The position numbers and the translations under genes are program-made. The notes beneath the pieces are model-generated. The model had not been told where the DNA came from, searched no databases, and was given only the letters and a program-made list of their open reading frames with translations. DNA of 64,000 bases, from NCBI GenBank assembly GCA_030562195.1, contig CM060200.1, positions 25,087,023-25,151,022 of the forward strand. Reading direction: 5' to 3'. Position 1 is the first letter of the stretch. The number at the start of each line of letters is the position of its first letter. Shown piece after piece: positions 33,833-46,245 of this stretch. This DNA comes from Nipponacmea schrenckii (Eukaryota; Mollusca; Gastropoda; Lottiidae).

Positions 33833-34726
33833 GAGGTTTTGTTGAATTAAAACAATTTAAAAATCAATGTTTGATTTTCGTTGATTTCACGTTGTATCTG
33901 TCATGGATTAAGTATGCATGTATAATCAATAAAAAATATTGTGTAAATATAAAAAATAATTTCAAGAGGTTTTTCAGACTACTTTACAGCATGTACTTGT
34001 GTATAAATATATATAGATGTTTTGTAAAAGTTGAGTGGAAACAAAGACTTTTTGGTAATCTACGTGAAAGGATAGGTAAATTTATGACTACAAAAAGGGA
34101 TTTGTCCGAAACTGAACAACACTATCATCGCAGCATGTTCGGGGTATTTCTTCTACACAAATAAGACAAAAGACAAACTGCTACACTTGTCATTGATGAA
34201 CTACAGGTTGTGTACTACTATGTAAACAAACATTTCATAGCGATTGGATCATTATTCTGAAGGAGAAATCCTTCCCTCTAATCACCACTTAACCTACCGA
34301 CGTTATATTTTTATTTCAAACCACTAGAAACATTAAAGACATCAGACATGAATTGTGGTAATATTTTTATTTGATGATTGATATTTCTCGACTAAAAAAT
34401 AAACTCTAGTTTAGTCTACATCCTCTGTTCTGTCCACTTTCTAACCAGCCTAATGATTTATGGTACTACTCCAGAATCAGTAGCCCACTAGTCAGTCTCG
34501 GCAAATTGTTAAATGTCGCCAAAATCAAGATCAAAGTATACATCTCAACTCTCACTTAATGTTTCACATTCCTAATTTGCTAGTCAGTTTGCACAAGAAA
34601 ATTATTCAATTGTCTGAAGACTTAAACCATCTGTATATGTACTGAATGTAGTCTTAGACTAGTCGTACTGGTGTTGGATGTCCTACTTACACCATTCTGG
34701 CACTATAAGTAGTTATAAGGGTTGTA
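33833..34726. other. Non-coding stretch
   Basis: No supported gene. A 97-codon plus-strand frame at 33871-34164 has no recognisable domain. Confidence 0.45.
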
Positions 34727-34925
34727 TTGATAGCGGAGACAGTTCGGATGGGTTATATTGGTACCGGATATAGTAGTTTATTAGATGTAGTTTTGTAAGT
34801 TTTATTCGTACCGAATGCAATGCTTTATCGGATGTAGTTTCGGAAAGTTTGTATTAGTACAGGATGCAGTGTTAGAAAAATTTTAGTTGTACCGGATTAA
34901 GTGCTTTACTGGATGTAGTTTATGA
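34727..34925 (+). repeat. Degenerate minisatellite with TACCGGATG-type units
   Basis: Four loose units start with TACCGGATATAG, TACCGAATGCAATG, TACAGGATGCAGTG and TACCGGATTAAGTG. Three of them continue with TTTAT/TTAC-CGGATGTAGTTT. Spacing varies from about 35 to 60 bp. It lies directly upstream of the hexamer array. Confidence 0.6.
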
Positions 34926-34930
34926 TATAG

Positions 34931-37156
34931 TATGGACATGGGCATGGGTATGGGCATATGGCATGGCATTGGTATTGGTATTAATATGAGTATGGTATGA
35001 ATATTGTATAAATGTGGTATAAGTATGGGGATGATTATGAGTATGGAGAGGAGTATGCGTATGGGGATGATTAAGGGTATTGGGATGATTATGGGTATGG
35101 GGATGATTATGTGTATGGGTACAAGTATGAGTATGAGTATGGGGATGAGTATTAGTATGGGTATGGGTATGGAGATGAGTATGGGGATGAGGATGGATAT
35201 GAGTATGAGTATGAGTATAGGGAGGAGTATGAGTATGAGTATGGGTATGAGTATGATTATATGGAGTATGAGTATGAGTATTAGTATGGGTATGGGTATG
35301 AGTATGATTATATGGAGTATGATTATATGGAGTATGAGTATGGGGATGAGTATTAGTATGGGTATGGGTATGAGTATGATTATATGGAGTATGAGTATGA
35401 GTATGAGTATGGGTATGGGTATGAGTATGATTATATGGAGTATGAGTATGGGGATGAGTATTAGTATGGGTATGGGTATGGAGATGAGTATGGGTATGAG
35501 TATGAGTATGGGTATGGGTATGAGTATGAGTATAAGGATGAGTATGAGTATTAGTATGGGGATGAGTATGAGTATGGGTATGAGTATGGGGATGAGTATG
35601 GGGATGAGTATGGGGGTGAGTATGGAGATGAGTATGAGTATGAGTATAGGGAGGAGTATTAGTATGGGTATGGGTATGAGTATGATTATATGGAGTATGA
35701 GTATGGGGATGAGTATTAGTATGGGTATGGGTATGAGTATGATTATATGGAGTATGAGTATGGGGATGAGTATTAGTATGGGTATGGGTATGAGTATGAT
35801 TATATGGAGTATGAGTATGAGTATGAGTATGGGTATGGGTATGAGTATGATTATATGGAGTATGAGTATGGGGATGAGTATTGGTATGGGTATGGAGATG
35901 AGTATGGGTATGAGTATGAGTATGGGTATGAGTATGAGTATAAGGATGAGTATGAGTATTAGTATGGGGATGAGTATGAGTATGGGTATGAGTATGGGGA
36001 TGAGTATGGGGATGAGTATGGGGATGAGTATGGGTAGGGGTATGAGTATGAGTATGAGTATGAGTATGAGTATGGGTATGAGTATGGGGATGAGTATGGG
36101 TATGAGTATGGGTATGGGTATGAGTATGGATATGGGGGTGGGTCTGAGTATGTGGATGAGTATAAGTATGGGTATGAGTATGGGTATGGGTACGGAGATG
36201 AGTATGAGTATGGGTATGAGGATGAGTATTGGTATGGGTATGAGTATGGGTATGAGGATGAGTATGAATATGAGTATGGGTATGGGGATGAGAATAAGTA
36301 TGGGGATGGGTATGAGTATTGGTATGGGGGTGAATATGGGGATGAGTATGGGTATGAGTATGAGTATGAGAACGAGTATGGTGATGAGTATGAGAACGGG
36401 TATGATAATGGGAATGGGAATGAGTATGAGTATGGGTATGCGTATGGAGATGAGTATGAATATGAGTATGGGTATGAGTATGAGGGGATGAGTATGAATA
36501 TGAGTATGGGGGTGAGTATGGGGATGAGTATGTGTATGAGTATGGGTATGAGTATGGGTATGAGTATGAGTATGGGTATGAGTATGAGTATGGGTATGAG
36601 TATGGCTATGGGGATGAGTATGAGTATGTGGATGAGTATAAGTATGAGTATGGGTATGGGTACAGAGATGAGTATGAGTATGGGTATGAGGATGAGTATT
36701 GGTATGGGTATGAGTATGGGTATGAGGATGAGTATGAATATGAGTATGGGTATGGGAATGAGTATAAGTATGGTGATGGGTATGAGTATTAGTATGGGGG
36801 TGAATATGGGGATGAGTATGGGTATGAGTATGAGTATGGGGATGAGTATGAGTATGGGTATGATAATGGGTATGGGAATGAGTATGGGGATGAGTATGGG
36901 TATGCGTATGGAGATGAGTATGAATATGAGTATGGGTATGGGGATGAGTATGAGCGGATGAGTATGAATATGAGTATGGGGGTGAGTATGGGGATGAGTA
37001 TGAGTATGGGTATGAGTATGGGTATGGGCATGAGTATGGGTATGGGTATGGGTATGGGCATGAGAATTGGTGGGGCGATGAGTATGAGTATGAAAGGTAT
37101 CGGGTTGAGTATGGGTATGAGGATTAGTATGAGTATGGGTATGGGTATGGGTATGA

Positions 37157-37187
<31 letters not shown>

Positions 37188-37340
37188 CATGAGTATTGGT
37201 GGGGCAATGAGGATGAGTATGAAAGGTTTCGGGTTGAGTATGGGTATGAGGATTAGTATGAGTATGGGTATGGGAATGAGTAAGAGTATTGGGATGTGTA
37301 TGAGAATGAGTATGAGTATGGGCATGAATAAGCTATAGTG
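34931..37340 (+). repeat. TATGRG hexamer array (2.4 kb) with higher-order repeats
   Basis: Almost the entire stretch is built of TATGAG, TATGGG and TATGGA-type hexamers with interspersed variants such as ATGATTATATGGAG. Blocks repeat at larger scale: offsets of about 420 bp (35480 and 35900), about 485 bp (36150 and 36630) and about 129 bp (37058 and 37187). Because the period is six, several frames stay open; frames of 495, 269 and 178 codons (Met-Gly/Met-Ser, Tyr-Glu/Tyr-Gly, Pro-Ile/Leu-Ile) are artefacts. Runs such as GGGTATGGGTATGGGTATGG near 37037-37060 and 37139-37190 fit a G-quadruplex pattern. Confidence 0.95.
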
Positions 37341-37834
37341 CTATAAAACACTTTGAACGATGAATTATCGTAATCATATATATTGAAACATATGTTGTTT
37401 TTACTCGGGATGGGATGACATGACCAAAGACCAAAATGTCATTTTAGAAAAAACTATAGAAGGTTCTATTATTTGCTTCTTCACATACATTAAAGTATTT
37501 TTACGACATAAAGATGCCAACAACGTGCGCTATTAGTATCAGAAAAAAAAATGAATAAAGCTAGAAATAGTGGTATTTCAACAAATCACTTTGACGTGAT
37601 TATTAATAGAACTCTACACTAAGCTTATCGTCAAAATGTCAAGCTATAACGACTTGCGCGTATTACATCATAATGCATTTTCTTTTCTTATCAGAGTCCG
37701 GATCACTAGCAGCTTACTTTATATTGGAAGTCATTCTCTAGAGGGTTTTGGTAAGCTATATTTCCTAGTATTCTAATCATAATCAATTTACGTTTCGATT
37801 TAATGGACTGGCGGTACATGGGTAATCGTACTGT
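37341..37834. other. Non-coding stretch
   Basis: No gene and no repeat recognised between the hexamer array and the 34-bp array. Confidence 0.5.
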
Positions 37835-38532
37835 GAGCTATCAAAATGTGTCCCGATATCCGTACTGTAAGTCGCCAATAATTTTCCTGATATCTGTACT
37901 GTGAGTTGTCAATAGGTTTCCTGATATACGTACTGTAAGTTGCCAATAGATTTCCTGATATCCGTACTGTGAGTTGTCAATAGGTTTCCCGATATCCGTA
38001 CTGTGATTTGTCAATAGGTTTCCAAATATCTGTACTGTGAGTTATCAATAGGTTTTTGGATAACCGTACTGAGACTTGTCAATAGGTTTCTCGATATCTG
38101 TACTGTGAGTTGTCAGTAGTTTTCCTGATATCTGTACTGTGAGTTGTCAATAGGTTTCCTGATATACGTACTGTAAGTTGCCAATAGATTTCCTGATATC
38201 CGTACTGTGAGTTGTCAATAGGTTTCCCGATATCCGTACTGTGATTTGTCAATAGGTTTCCAAATATCTGTACTGTGAGTTGTCAATAGGTTTCTCGATA
38301 TCCGTACTGTGATTTGTCAATAGGTTTCCAAATATCTGTACTGTGAGTTGCCAATAGGTCTCCCGATATCCGTACGGTGAGTTATCAAAAGGTTTCACGA
38401 TAACTGTACTGATAGTTGTCAATATTTTTCCCGATATCCTTACTGTGAGTTGTCCATATTTTCCCCGATAACCGTACTGAGAGTTGTCAATAGTTTTTTC
38501 TATATCTGTACTGTGAGTTGTCAATAGGTTTC
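37835..38532 (+). repeat. 34-bp tandem array, about 20 copies
   Basis: The monomer starts GTTTCCTGATATCTGTACTG and ends TGAGTTGTCAATAG. A higher-order unit of 238 bp (7 monomers) is visible because the variant GATATACGTACTGTAAGTTG recurs at about 37922 and 38160 with the same neighbours. The 91-codon minus-strand frame is a repeat artefact. Confidence 0.93.
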
Positions 38533-38574
38533 AGAACTATGGAGTTGTTTCGTGAACAATATTTACTTCCTTGT

Positions 38575-38634
38575 AAAATGAAAAAAAAATACATTTGTCA
38601 AATAATTTGACAAATGTATTTTTTTTTTCATTTT
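38575..38634. repeat. Near-perfect 28-bp hairpin
   Basis: Left arm 38575-38602, loop TAA, right arm 38606-38634. Each arm holds ATACATTTGTCAAA or its complement next to an A or T run; the right arm has one extra T. It could be a foldback remnant; no flanking target duplication was identified. Confidence 0.8.
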
Positions 38635-38640
38635 AATTTT

Positions 38641-39444
38641 TAACTTGTAGATCAAAGTTTTGTCAAATTGTAACAGTTCAAATGTATATAGGTTTTTTGG
38701 AGATCATAAACATTCTCATTTCAAGCTCAGTTTGTTGATTTATCAACTTTACGCGTGTAGAATTGTATGGACTCGATGTTGAAATGACGATGTGTGAAAC
38801 GTTGATTAAAAAAAAAAGTAGATGTTATCATTTTCACCAAAAGATCAGGTAATTATGCAAATTTGTGGATGGAGCTTACCTCCGTAACAGAAAGTTACAA
38901 CTTTAATTTAGTAATTCCCGAAAAATACAATACTAGATACAATTCGACAATTTTACTTTCACAAATCGACATTTGTATTTTCTTTTTCACTTTGCAAGGA
39001 AAAGGTATATTGTCATGGCAATAATTCCAAACAGAATAGAGTGGCTTCCTGTTTTCATTAACTTTTTACATTATAACTGGCTTCTCGTTATAGATACTGT
39101 TATCTCGGAGTTGATTTGGAAAACCTAGACATGCTTAAATTATTACATTCGTATTTCAATATTACAGTCATAAAATACTGGTGTGAATTATCAGAATATC
39201 AATTTTTTTTATCATTTGTCCACGGTTACCTCCCTTAAATTGTTGAATTTAATAAAAGAAATATTGGATTGGTCAGTGTAAATTATACGCCCTTTTCACA
39301 TTTGAAGCTTATATTGGACTCACCCATGTCCGCACGGGCGTGGCGTACTTTTGCTGAATGGTCGGTAAAACTCGGGATCGGTCGGTAATTGACGGAGCCG
39401 TTGGTAAAATCGATTAGTTGAAGGAAAAAGTAAAAACCATGTGT
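38641..39444. other. Non-coding stretch
   Basis: No gene. A small GC-richer patch near 39325-39415 with several GGTCGGTAAAA motifs may be related to the next repeat, which contains the same motif. Confidence 0.45.
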
Positions 39445-40110
39445 CGGCAAACTGATTAAATAGTCTACTTATAAATCTATATCTATAAAATAATCATCTA
39501 CTCTGTAAATGGTTGTAAATGGTTTCTGATTGTCACAGATTTATGATATTGTTGTCGTTTTAAATGTAATTTACCTCCCCTTTTTGATTCTCCGTTATTG
39601 AAGTCATTTTTCTGTTCCTTCTCTCGATTGTCATGAATAGTTTTTCGTATTAATGACTTGTCCAAAAACCACGCCTTTTCATTTCTCGAACCAATCCAGG
39701 GCAAAACATCTACTACCACGGATATCAAATTATCTAGGTTTTTTTAGTAACCGTAAAGTGCTGTTTAACAATTGTCTTCGTTTTTCTCGGTTGTTTAAAT
39801 TGTGTAATCAAGTCCTATTCCACATTTTGGTAGACTGATAACATAGCCTACTTAGCTTAGGATCTAAAAATCTATAGTCAATCTCTATAAAATAATTATC
39901 TGCTCTGTAAATAGTTGGTCGGTAAAATAGTTTCAGATATTAAATTGTGTTTTTCTCGGTTGTTCAATTTGTGTAATAAAGTCCTATTCCACATTTTGGT
40001 AAACTGATTACATAGCCTACTTAGCTTGGGCTCTATAAATTTATATCTATAAAATAAGTATCTGCTTTGTAAATAGTTGGTCGGTAAAATAGTTTCAGAT
40101 ATCAAATTGT
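39445..40110 (+). repeat. 162-bp tandem duplication with a partial third unit
   Basis: GTTGGTCGGTAAAATAGTTT occurs at 39914 and 40076, with the preceding about 150 bp also repeated (CCTATTCCACATTTTGGTA, CATAGCCTACTTAGCTT). A partial earlier unit is at about 39449-39530. Small frames in it are not genes. Confidence 0.85.
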
Positions 40111-40282
40111 CTGTGTTTTTCTCGCATGGTCCATTTGCAAGACTAGAAAAGTTAAAAGATAACGACTACTATCACTAAATTCATAGTGGTGTGTGCGCAT
40201 CGACCGTGAACACGATGCTTCAGAGGATTTCGTATGTAGCTATATTTATCTCAAAAGCTAAGGTAAATTTAAGAGGTTACAA

Positions 40283-40297
40283 GCCCCCCCCCCCCCA
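40283..40297 (+). repeat. Poly-C tract
   Basis: A run of C bases within an otherwise mixed 40111-40480 stretch with no supported gene. The length may be unreliable. Confidence 0.7.
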
Positions 40298-40482
40298 GCC
40301 AGAATGGTTACGCTACGGTCCTGCACGTCCGTTCGCCCAAAGGCTTAGTTATTGTCCAACTTTTTCGAAAGTGGATATGAGTGCTTATAATCGGTCAACC
40401 AATAATGAAACCTGTTACAAATCAGAAAAATATTCAATGAGTTATTGCCCCTGTGTTATTTATTGGAACGCGTTCGTATTGT

Positions 40483-41062
40483 ATTGTGTATCATTGTATT
40501 GTATTGAGCATAATTGTATCATATTGTGTATTATTGTACTGTATTGTGTATCATCGTATTGTATTGTATATTATCGTATTGTATTGTGTATCATCATTGT
40601 ATTGTCTTGTGTATCATCAGATTATATTGTAAATCATTGCATTGTATTGTGAATTATTGTACTGATTTGTGTATCATCGTATTATATTGTGTCTCATCGT
40701 ATTGTATTGTGTATTATCGTATTGTAATGTGTATCGTCATTGTATTGTCTTGTGTATCATCGTATTATATTGTGTATCATTGCATTGTATTGTGTATCAT
40801 CGTACTGTTTTGTTGATCATCGTATTGTATTGTGTATTATTGTATTGTGTATTATTGTATTGTGTATATTTAGTATTGTATTGCGTATCATAGTTTTGTT
40901 TTAAGTCACATTGTATCATTTTGTTTTATTGCATCATATTGTGTATTATAGTATTGTATCGTATATCATCGTATTGTATTATGTATTATTGTATTGTATT
41001 GTGAAACATTGTTTTGTATTGCGTGTCAATGTATCGTGTATATTTAGTATTGTATTGGGTGT
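40483..41062 (+). repeat. About 20-bp tandem array
   Basis: Monomer ATTGTATTGTGTATCATCGT and variants (TTATTG, CATTGC) repeat for about 580 bp. Open frames of 60-150 codons with CIVLCIIVLYC-type peptides are products of the repeat. Confidence 0.93.
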
Positions 41063-42873
41063 TGCTTTTCAACCAATTCATAACATACTGATGCCAACAT
41101 GACTTGCTCATGGTAAAAATGCGATTCGGAAAAGACGGTTGTTGGTCATATTATTCTGATCAAGGCGTTTCCAATCTCTTTCAAAGATTTTCCCAATGAC
41201 AGGCAACAATTGACACCCATCCACGTAGAAAAAAAATGAAAGCGTCTAGAGATATCAAACATTTTTTAGATCGATACTTACGTTGATGACATTTAAAAGA
41301 ATTAATACGACCGCGGTCTGATTGAGATCCGATGGGACAATTTACTTAAAAACAATTAATTCACAGTTTAGAGTAACAATAATATTCAGACACAAGTGTT
41401 TCTAGGTACGAAAGATTAATATGTGATCTTCACATTTATGTATAGCATTTATTCGAATGCTATGATGCTACTTAGTAAAGTCATAAAGACTAACCTCGAA
41501 TATGATTTTATTTTATCTGTGATTTTCATATACGTAGTACCTTAAGTTCTATTTAATCCTTGCATTAAATTTATAGGTATTGTAATATTGGTTAAGGTTT
41601 CATAAAAAAAAACCTAAATTAAATTTCTAGACATGTAACATGTCCTAGGCAAGCCATAGATTCGCTAAGATTTATTTTTAACTTGTTTATTAGAATTCTT
41701 TTTTTTTTTTTTTTTTTTTTTGTGTGTGAGATGTTCCACGTATTTCAAGATCTTAAATAAACACAAATAATGGAAACGTCAACAAATCCTCACATTGATT
41801 TGAAATAATCGACAAATTGGTGAATGAACTGAGTGACGGTGTTCAAGTTAAGGGTTCTTAACGAAACTACACAACATTTTATCGGTTAAACTAGCTTTAT
41901 TTTAAAGAGGAAGTTGTTTTCAATGGTGAATGAAGCCTTCTTTTGGGTGAATGCTGATGAGTCCAACTCTTGCCAAAAGCGTCCCAGTGGTCTTTATAGC
42001 CATCAATCGATATATATGATATTCATGAGTGGCCACTTTGGATTCAAAAGTAGACGTCTAGCTATATGTCTTGTTTGAATGTTTTCATGAATCAAGTGCT
42101 ACGTTTCTGTCTGGATATCATCCAATTTTGTTGCAATCACTAATCCTTCCTGACGGTCTTAATTTAGTGAAACTTTTTAAACATTTTGTATTGTTAACAT
42201 AAACTAGATACCTTTAACAAACGACTAACCTTCCTCAGACAGACCGTGCGTGACTAGCGATTCTTTCTATTGCTGAGAAATTTAGCCTCAATTAATAGGG
42301 CTAAAATAATTTGTTTTATAAGAAAGAGGATTTTAAAGTTGTTCTAATATCCAATTTCCGAACGGACATCGTGCCAAGAGTACATTGTTTTTTGTTTTTT
42401 TCAAAATACATTTATAACAGCTTGGACTGATGTGACGTCATATTTAGTCCAGTTAAAATGGTAAAAAAATTACCTTCTGGTTTAAATCATGATCACACGT
42501 TCATTAATAGTTGATATTGTTCATTGTTTGTGTAGCCTAATCTTTAGGTTAAAGCAGTCCAATGCGTTCAATAATGACTTAAATACTGCGTCTTTGAGTG
42601 AAAAAAAGGTGAACTTGGCAAATAACAGCATAATTATATTCATCAGTACATCTACCTGTTTAAAAAAAATAACTACCAGAATCCTTAAATAATCCGATAA
42701 ATCTAAAAAGTTCAGTAATTATCCATAAAAATACCATTGATTATTAAAAAAAAAGGTTAATGATTGATTAAGAGATTTTCAATAACTACTTATTTTTTTT
42801 ATTTTTCCAGATTTTACACAGATTTTGTTACTTTATGACATCAGGTAAGTTCACTGATGAATATATCCCTTTT
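41063..42873. other. Non-coding stretch
   Basis: No supported gene. Contains a 23-base T run at 41699-41721. Otherwise AT-rich unique-looking sequence. Confidence 0.5.
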
Positions 42874-43172
42874 TGGGGCACAGCGGTTTGAGCGTTGGTT
42901 CTTTATGTCATGACGTCATTTGCTTGGATACGTATAAAATGTCGGACGTGAGTTCTAATCTCGATCGGCGTGTTTAAGTCCGATGACCTTGAATAAGTCA
43001 TCTTCACTCACTCATTCTAGTCCACCCAGCTGTAAATGGGTACGGATAATCTGTCAAAGATCAATGCCAAGAGGTTTGGCCAAGGACCAGCTGGTAGAAA
43101 TGATCCCTGTCACGGCGGACTTGTGAACCTTATCCTTGTAAAATATAGTTGTTTCTTTCTTGTCTTTTTCAG
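42874..43172 (+). mobile_element. SINE family A, fuller copy with tRNA-like head
   Basis: A head with a degenerate Pol III box A (GGCACAGCGGTTTGAGCG near 42877) and box B (GAGTTCTAATC near 42951) precedes the body shared with 1811-2022, including GTCCACCCAGCTGTAAATGG and GGTTTGGCCAAGGACCAGC. It ends with a TTTCTTTCTT tail. The head's presence here and absence in the other copy supports the SINE call. Family assignment is uncertain. Confidence 0.78.
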
Positions 43173-44496
43173 GTTAGTTCGGCCATTATATACATGACGG
43201 AACGGACAAATGCTCCTCGAAATCTACAGAAGTTGTCGTTTTGCTAACAGATTTGCTCTATTCATGGGCCAAAACACTGTGTTTACATATGGCCTGAAGG
43301 TCTCGATCTTTCAATCACTTCAAAATCGGCATAACAAAGACTTCGTAGTGCTACAAATCAGATAATAAAACACAAAGTACAATATAAAATTATTTTATCC
43401 ATATATATATTAATAACTTAGTTCAGTATATCATGACAATATTTGACCAATTTGAGCAAACCATTGCATTATGGACACAACAATTAAACAACTACAAAGC
43501 AACATAGCCTACCGGTAGCCTACATAGGCCTAAAGGTTCACCGTTAACATTCTAAATTAGCGTGGGATTTGTGATACACGGCTATTTAAACAACAAGACT
43601 TCAAAAATACGTATTGTTCCCAAGGGCTCACAGCCAATGCACATAATTCATAATCAATTCGTGTATGGAATCACATGCTACCTTGCTTAATTTTACACCC
43701 GAGGGCATCTATAGCCCCGTATTCTCGAAACGTTAGCCCTAAAACAGTATTAGAAGGGAAACCCTTAAGACAAAGAGTTGGTGATATGAACAGATATTAG
43801 TACAACACTGGACCACTTTCCAGTATATGAGTATTTTATTAATAAAAAAGACGATGGTATTTGTAGCTGCAACACTCTATATAATAATCCTTCTATATGG
43901 CATATTAGAAGGACAAGTGTAGATAAATAAAAACAATTGTTATGTTTATCAATGTGGTTCTTTATTTACTTACTAGTTGTTTATACCAATTATATTCCTG
44001 ATGACGGTGAGGAACCACATTGAAACGTTGAAAGTAATAAATATAGAAGTGACTATCCATAACAATTGTTTTCATTTAGTCTATATAATATTCATTCCCT
44101 TAAAAAAATCTTTAAATAAAGCGGACTTTCATTGTTTATTTTTAAATCGTGCTCGAATGTACATGTATGTTTTTCTCATCTGCCAGTAGTTCCTATCATA
44201 AAAGCAATGGATATTTAAAATAATCATAAATATTGCATGTGTATCGGGGACACTGATAGCAACAATTCGAACCATTTCAATTTTCGATTACACGTCTGTG
44301 GTTACTGAAATTCCACTTCAGCTAAGTGTTTAATGAGGTCACTAAATGCGAAAGCCTTGTGTGATACAGGGGATTGCGATTAGACACGGCACCACACGGC
44401 AATTAGTTTCATTGGAACTGGAAACATAGACGTCTGATTTGAAATTGGAATGTTCACGATACACATACAAAGTTAGAAAACCACTTTACAAACTCT
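43173..44496. other. Non-coding stretch with a nested inverted repeat
   Basis: No gene. At 43932-44070 two nested inverted repeats are seen: outer arms AACAATTGTTATG (43932-43944) and its complement (44058-44070), inner arms AATGTGGTTC (43951-43960) and its near-complement (44011-44021). The right side (AAATATAGAAGT..TATCCATAACAA) resembles 6785-6815, so a small repeat family is likely. Confidence 0.5.
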
Positions 44497-46245
44497 TTAA
44501 GATGACACTTTATATTGATCACTGTCGCATTTATAATAATATATCGAAATGTATGGTGTATGATTCAAAGGGCGAAAAATAAAATGAGTAGGCAAGAATA
44601 CAAGTCGTTGATGAAAATGGAAAATTGGATCCAGGTAAATACCATGAAAGCTGATAATGTATTGGTAATGGAAAGTGGATGATATTTCAATAATTTCAGA
44701 TATGGCATTAATGTAATAGTAAATGCAACACATTTGGATGATATGGCACTACTGACACAATGACTAGAAACACACATACCATTACATTCATTAACCTGAT
44801 GGAAATAAAAGTCAGCAATAATCAAGATTATCCTTAGGCCAAATCTCACAGCAGGACTGGTCATGTCTTGATGTAATGGCACTGTGACCTTCACAGCTTT
44901 GCAGACTGTAGATTGTTCAAATCCACCGTTAATTTCCCCATGGGATATACTGGGATGATTAAACCATTCGGCAGTTTTCTATCATTATAGTATCAGTTTC
45001 ACTTAATTTGTGTCATGTTTGTTTTGTCTGGAGATCAAGTCACTGTAGAAAGCATCGCTTAAAAAACATTCTAACGAAATGTCGAAATGACTTATTATTA
45101 TGATTAATAAAAACTTTGTTTACGTTGAACAGAATCAGGTCCAAACACACATAGAACATGGCTCTGTCTTATATAAAACTTATGGGGGCAAACAATAATT
45201 GATATGAACAAATTAAAAAAACCTTAGTTGTACATTGAATTTCTTGTTGATGGCCCAAATGCTCGAGATTGAATATGGGTTTTAGACCAGACACCCTTGT
45301 CGATAAGATAACCATTAAATGAAAAATAATGATTTAAAACTGATAGAATTAGCCAAATATATGTCTTAAATTTGTCATTCTACAAGACACTTGTCTTCCA
45401 TGAAGTGTCGATAATTAGCTGTGGTTTGTCCCTTAACAGAAACACGTCAAACCTCAATTCTTAAAATGACCCCAAAACTGATTTAGTCATCACAAAAATT
45501 GACAAGAAATATTACTATGATGGTGTAATTCATAGGACAGTTTCAACAATGATCTGGACAGATATTGCTCTTTTCTCCAAAGCATAGGTCCTTAAGATTT
45601 GTTAACAATAGGTTTAAATTTACTTCGGGTTCATACGAATTATGACACCATTAATGAAACTCCGTTTTTAGCAAAGGAAAGCTGGAAAGAACCCAGACGT
45701 ACTAAACAGCATGTCATTTATAAATATTTTTCTATTATTCAGTTTACCAAGACTTTCCCGTTACTTTAGGTTAATTTAAAATGAATGAAATCACTATCAC
45801 CTAATATAGTTAGTTGTAAAGAATTAAAATAGAAGATACCCGTAGATTCAAGAATGGTTGGTTATCATACAAAAATAAAGTTTGAAAAGCAATGTATATA
45901 ATCTACTGGGACAACTATTAAGGCGCTCATACAGCAATTTCAATTCAGTGGAAGTAATAATGTAGTAAGGCTTCGTCTGTCTTGAAGTATGTATAATGGA
46001 AAACACTTGAAAATTCAAACCCCTGTAAGAACAATATCTATGTAGAAGTTAACAAGAAACATTATCTACATTTAATTGAAAAAGATTGTCTAAGTTCCTG
46101 TTTTGGTGGTCTTGGATGAGAAAACATATTTTCAATCAATTATAGCGCTGATGAAAGATATCATACATTAGATGGATATAAAAAACTTATTGCATTTATA
46201 AGTTGTGTTGTCAGGTACATTCCGATACTTCAGCTCAACTTAATA
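44497..46245. other. Non-coding stretch
   Basis: No supported gene. Overlapping minus-strand frames at 44497-44894 have no recognised domain. Confidence 0.45.

Noticed and set aside
35004..37338. Frames of up to 495 codons rich in Met-Gly/Met-Ser, Tyr-Glu or Pro-Ile
   Set aside because: Six-base periodicity keeps frames open; composition is pure repeat with no start context or domain.
34931..37340. Telomeric repeat
   Set aside because: The hexamer is TATGRG with much variation, not TTAGGG, and the array is interstitial with non-telomeric flanks.
40191..41102. Plus-strand frames with CIVLCIIVLYC peptides, apparently membrane-like
   Set aside because: Translation of the 20-bp tandem array, not a membrane protein.
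43997..44022. Hammerhead ribozyme core (CTGATGA followed by GAAAC)
   Set aside because: The 17 bases between the two core motifs do not form a stem II with proper closing pair, and stem I/III pairing is not evident.
44565..44894. 109-codon minus-strand frame
   Set aside because: No domain; the apparent CAG site inside it follows a pyrimidine run by chance, and no neighbouring exon supports it.
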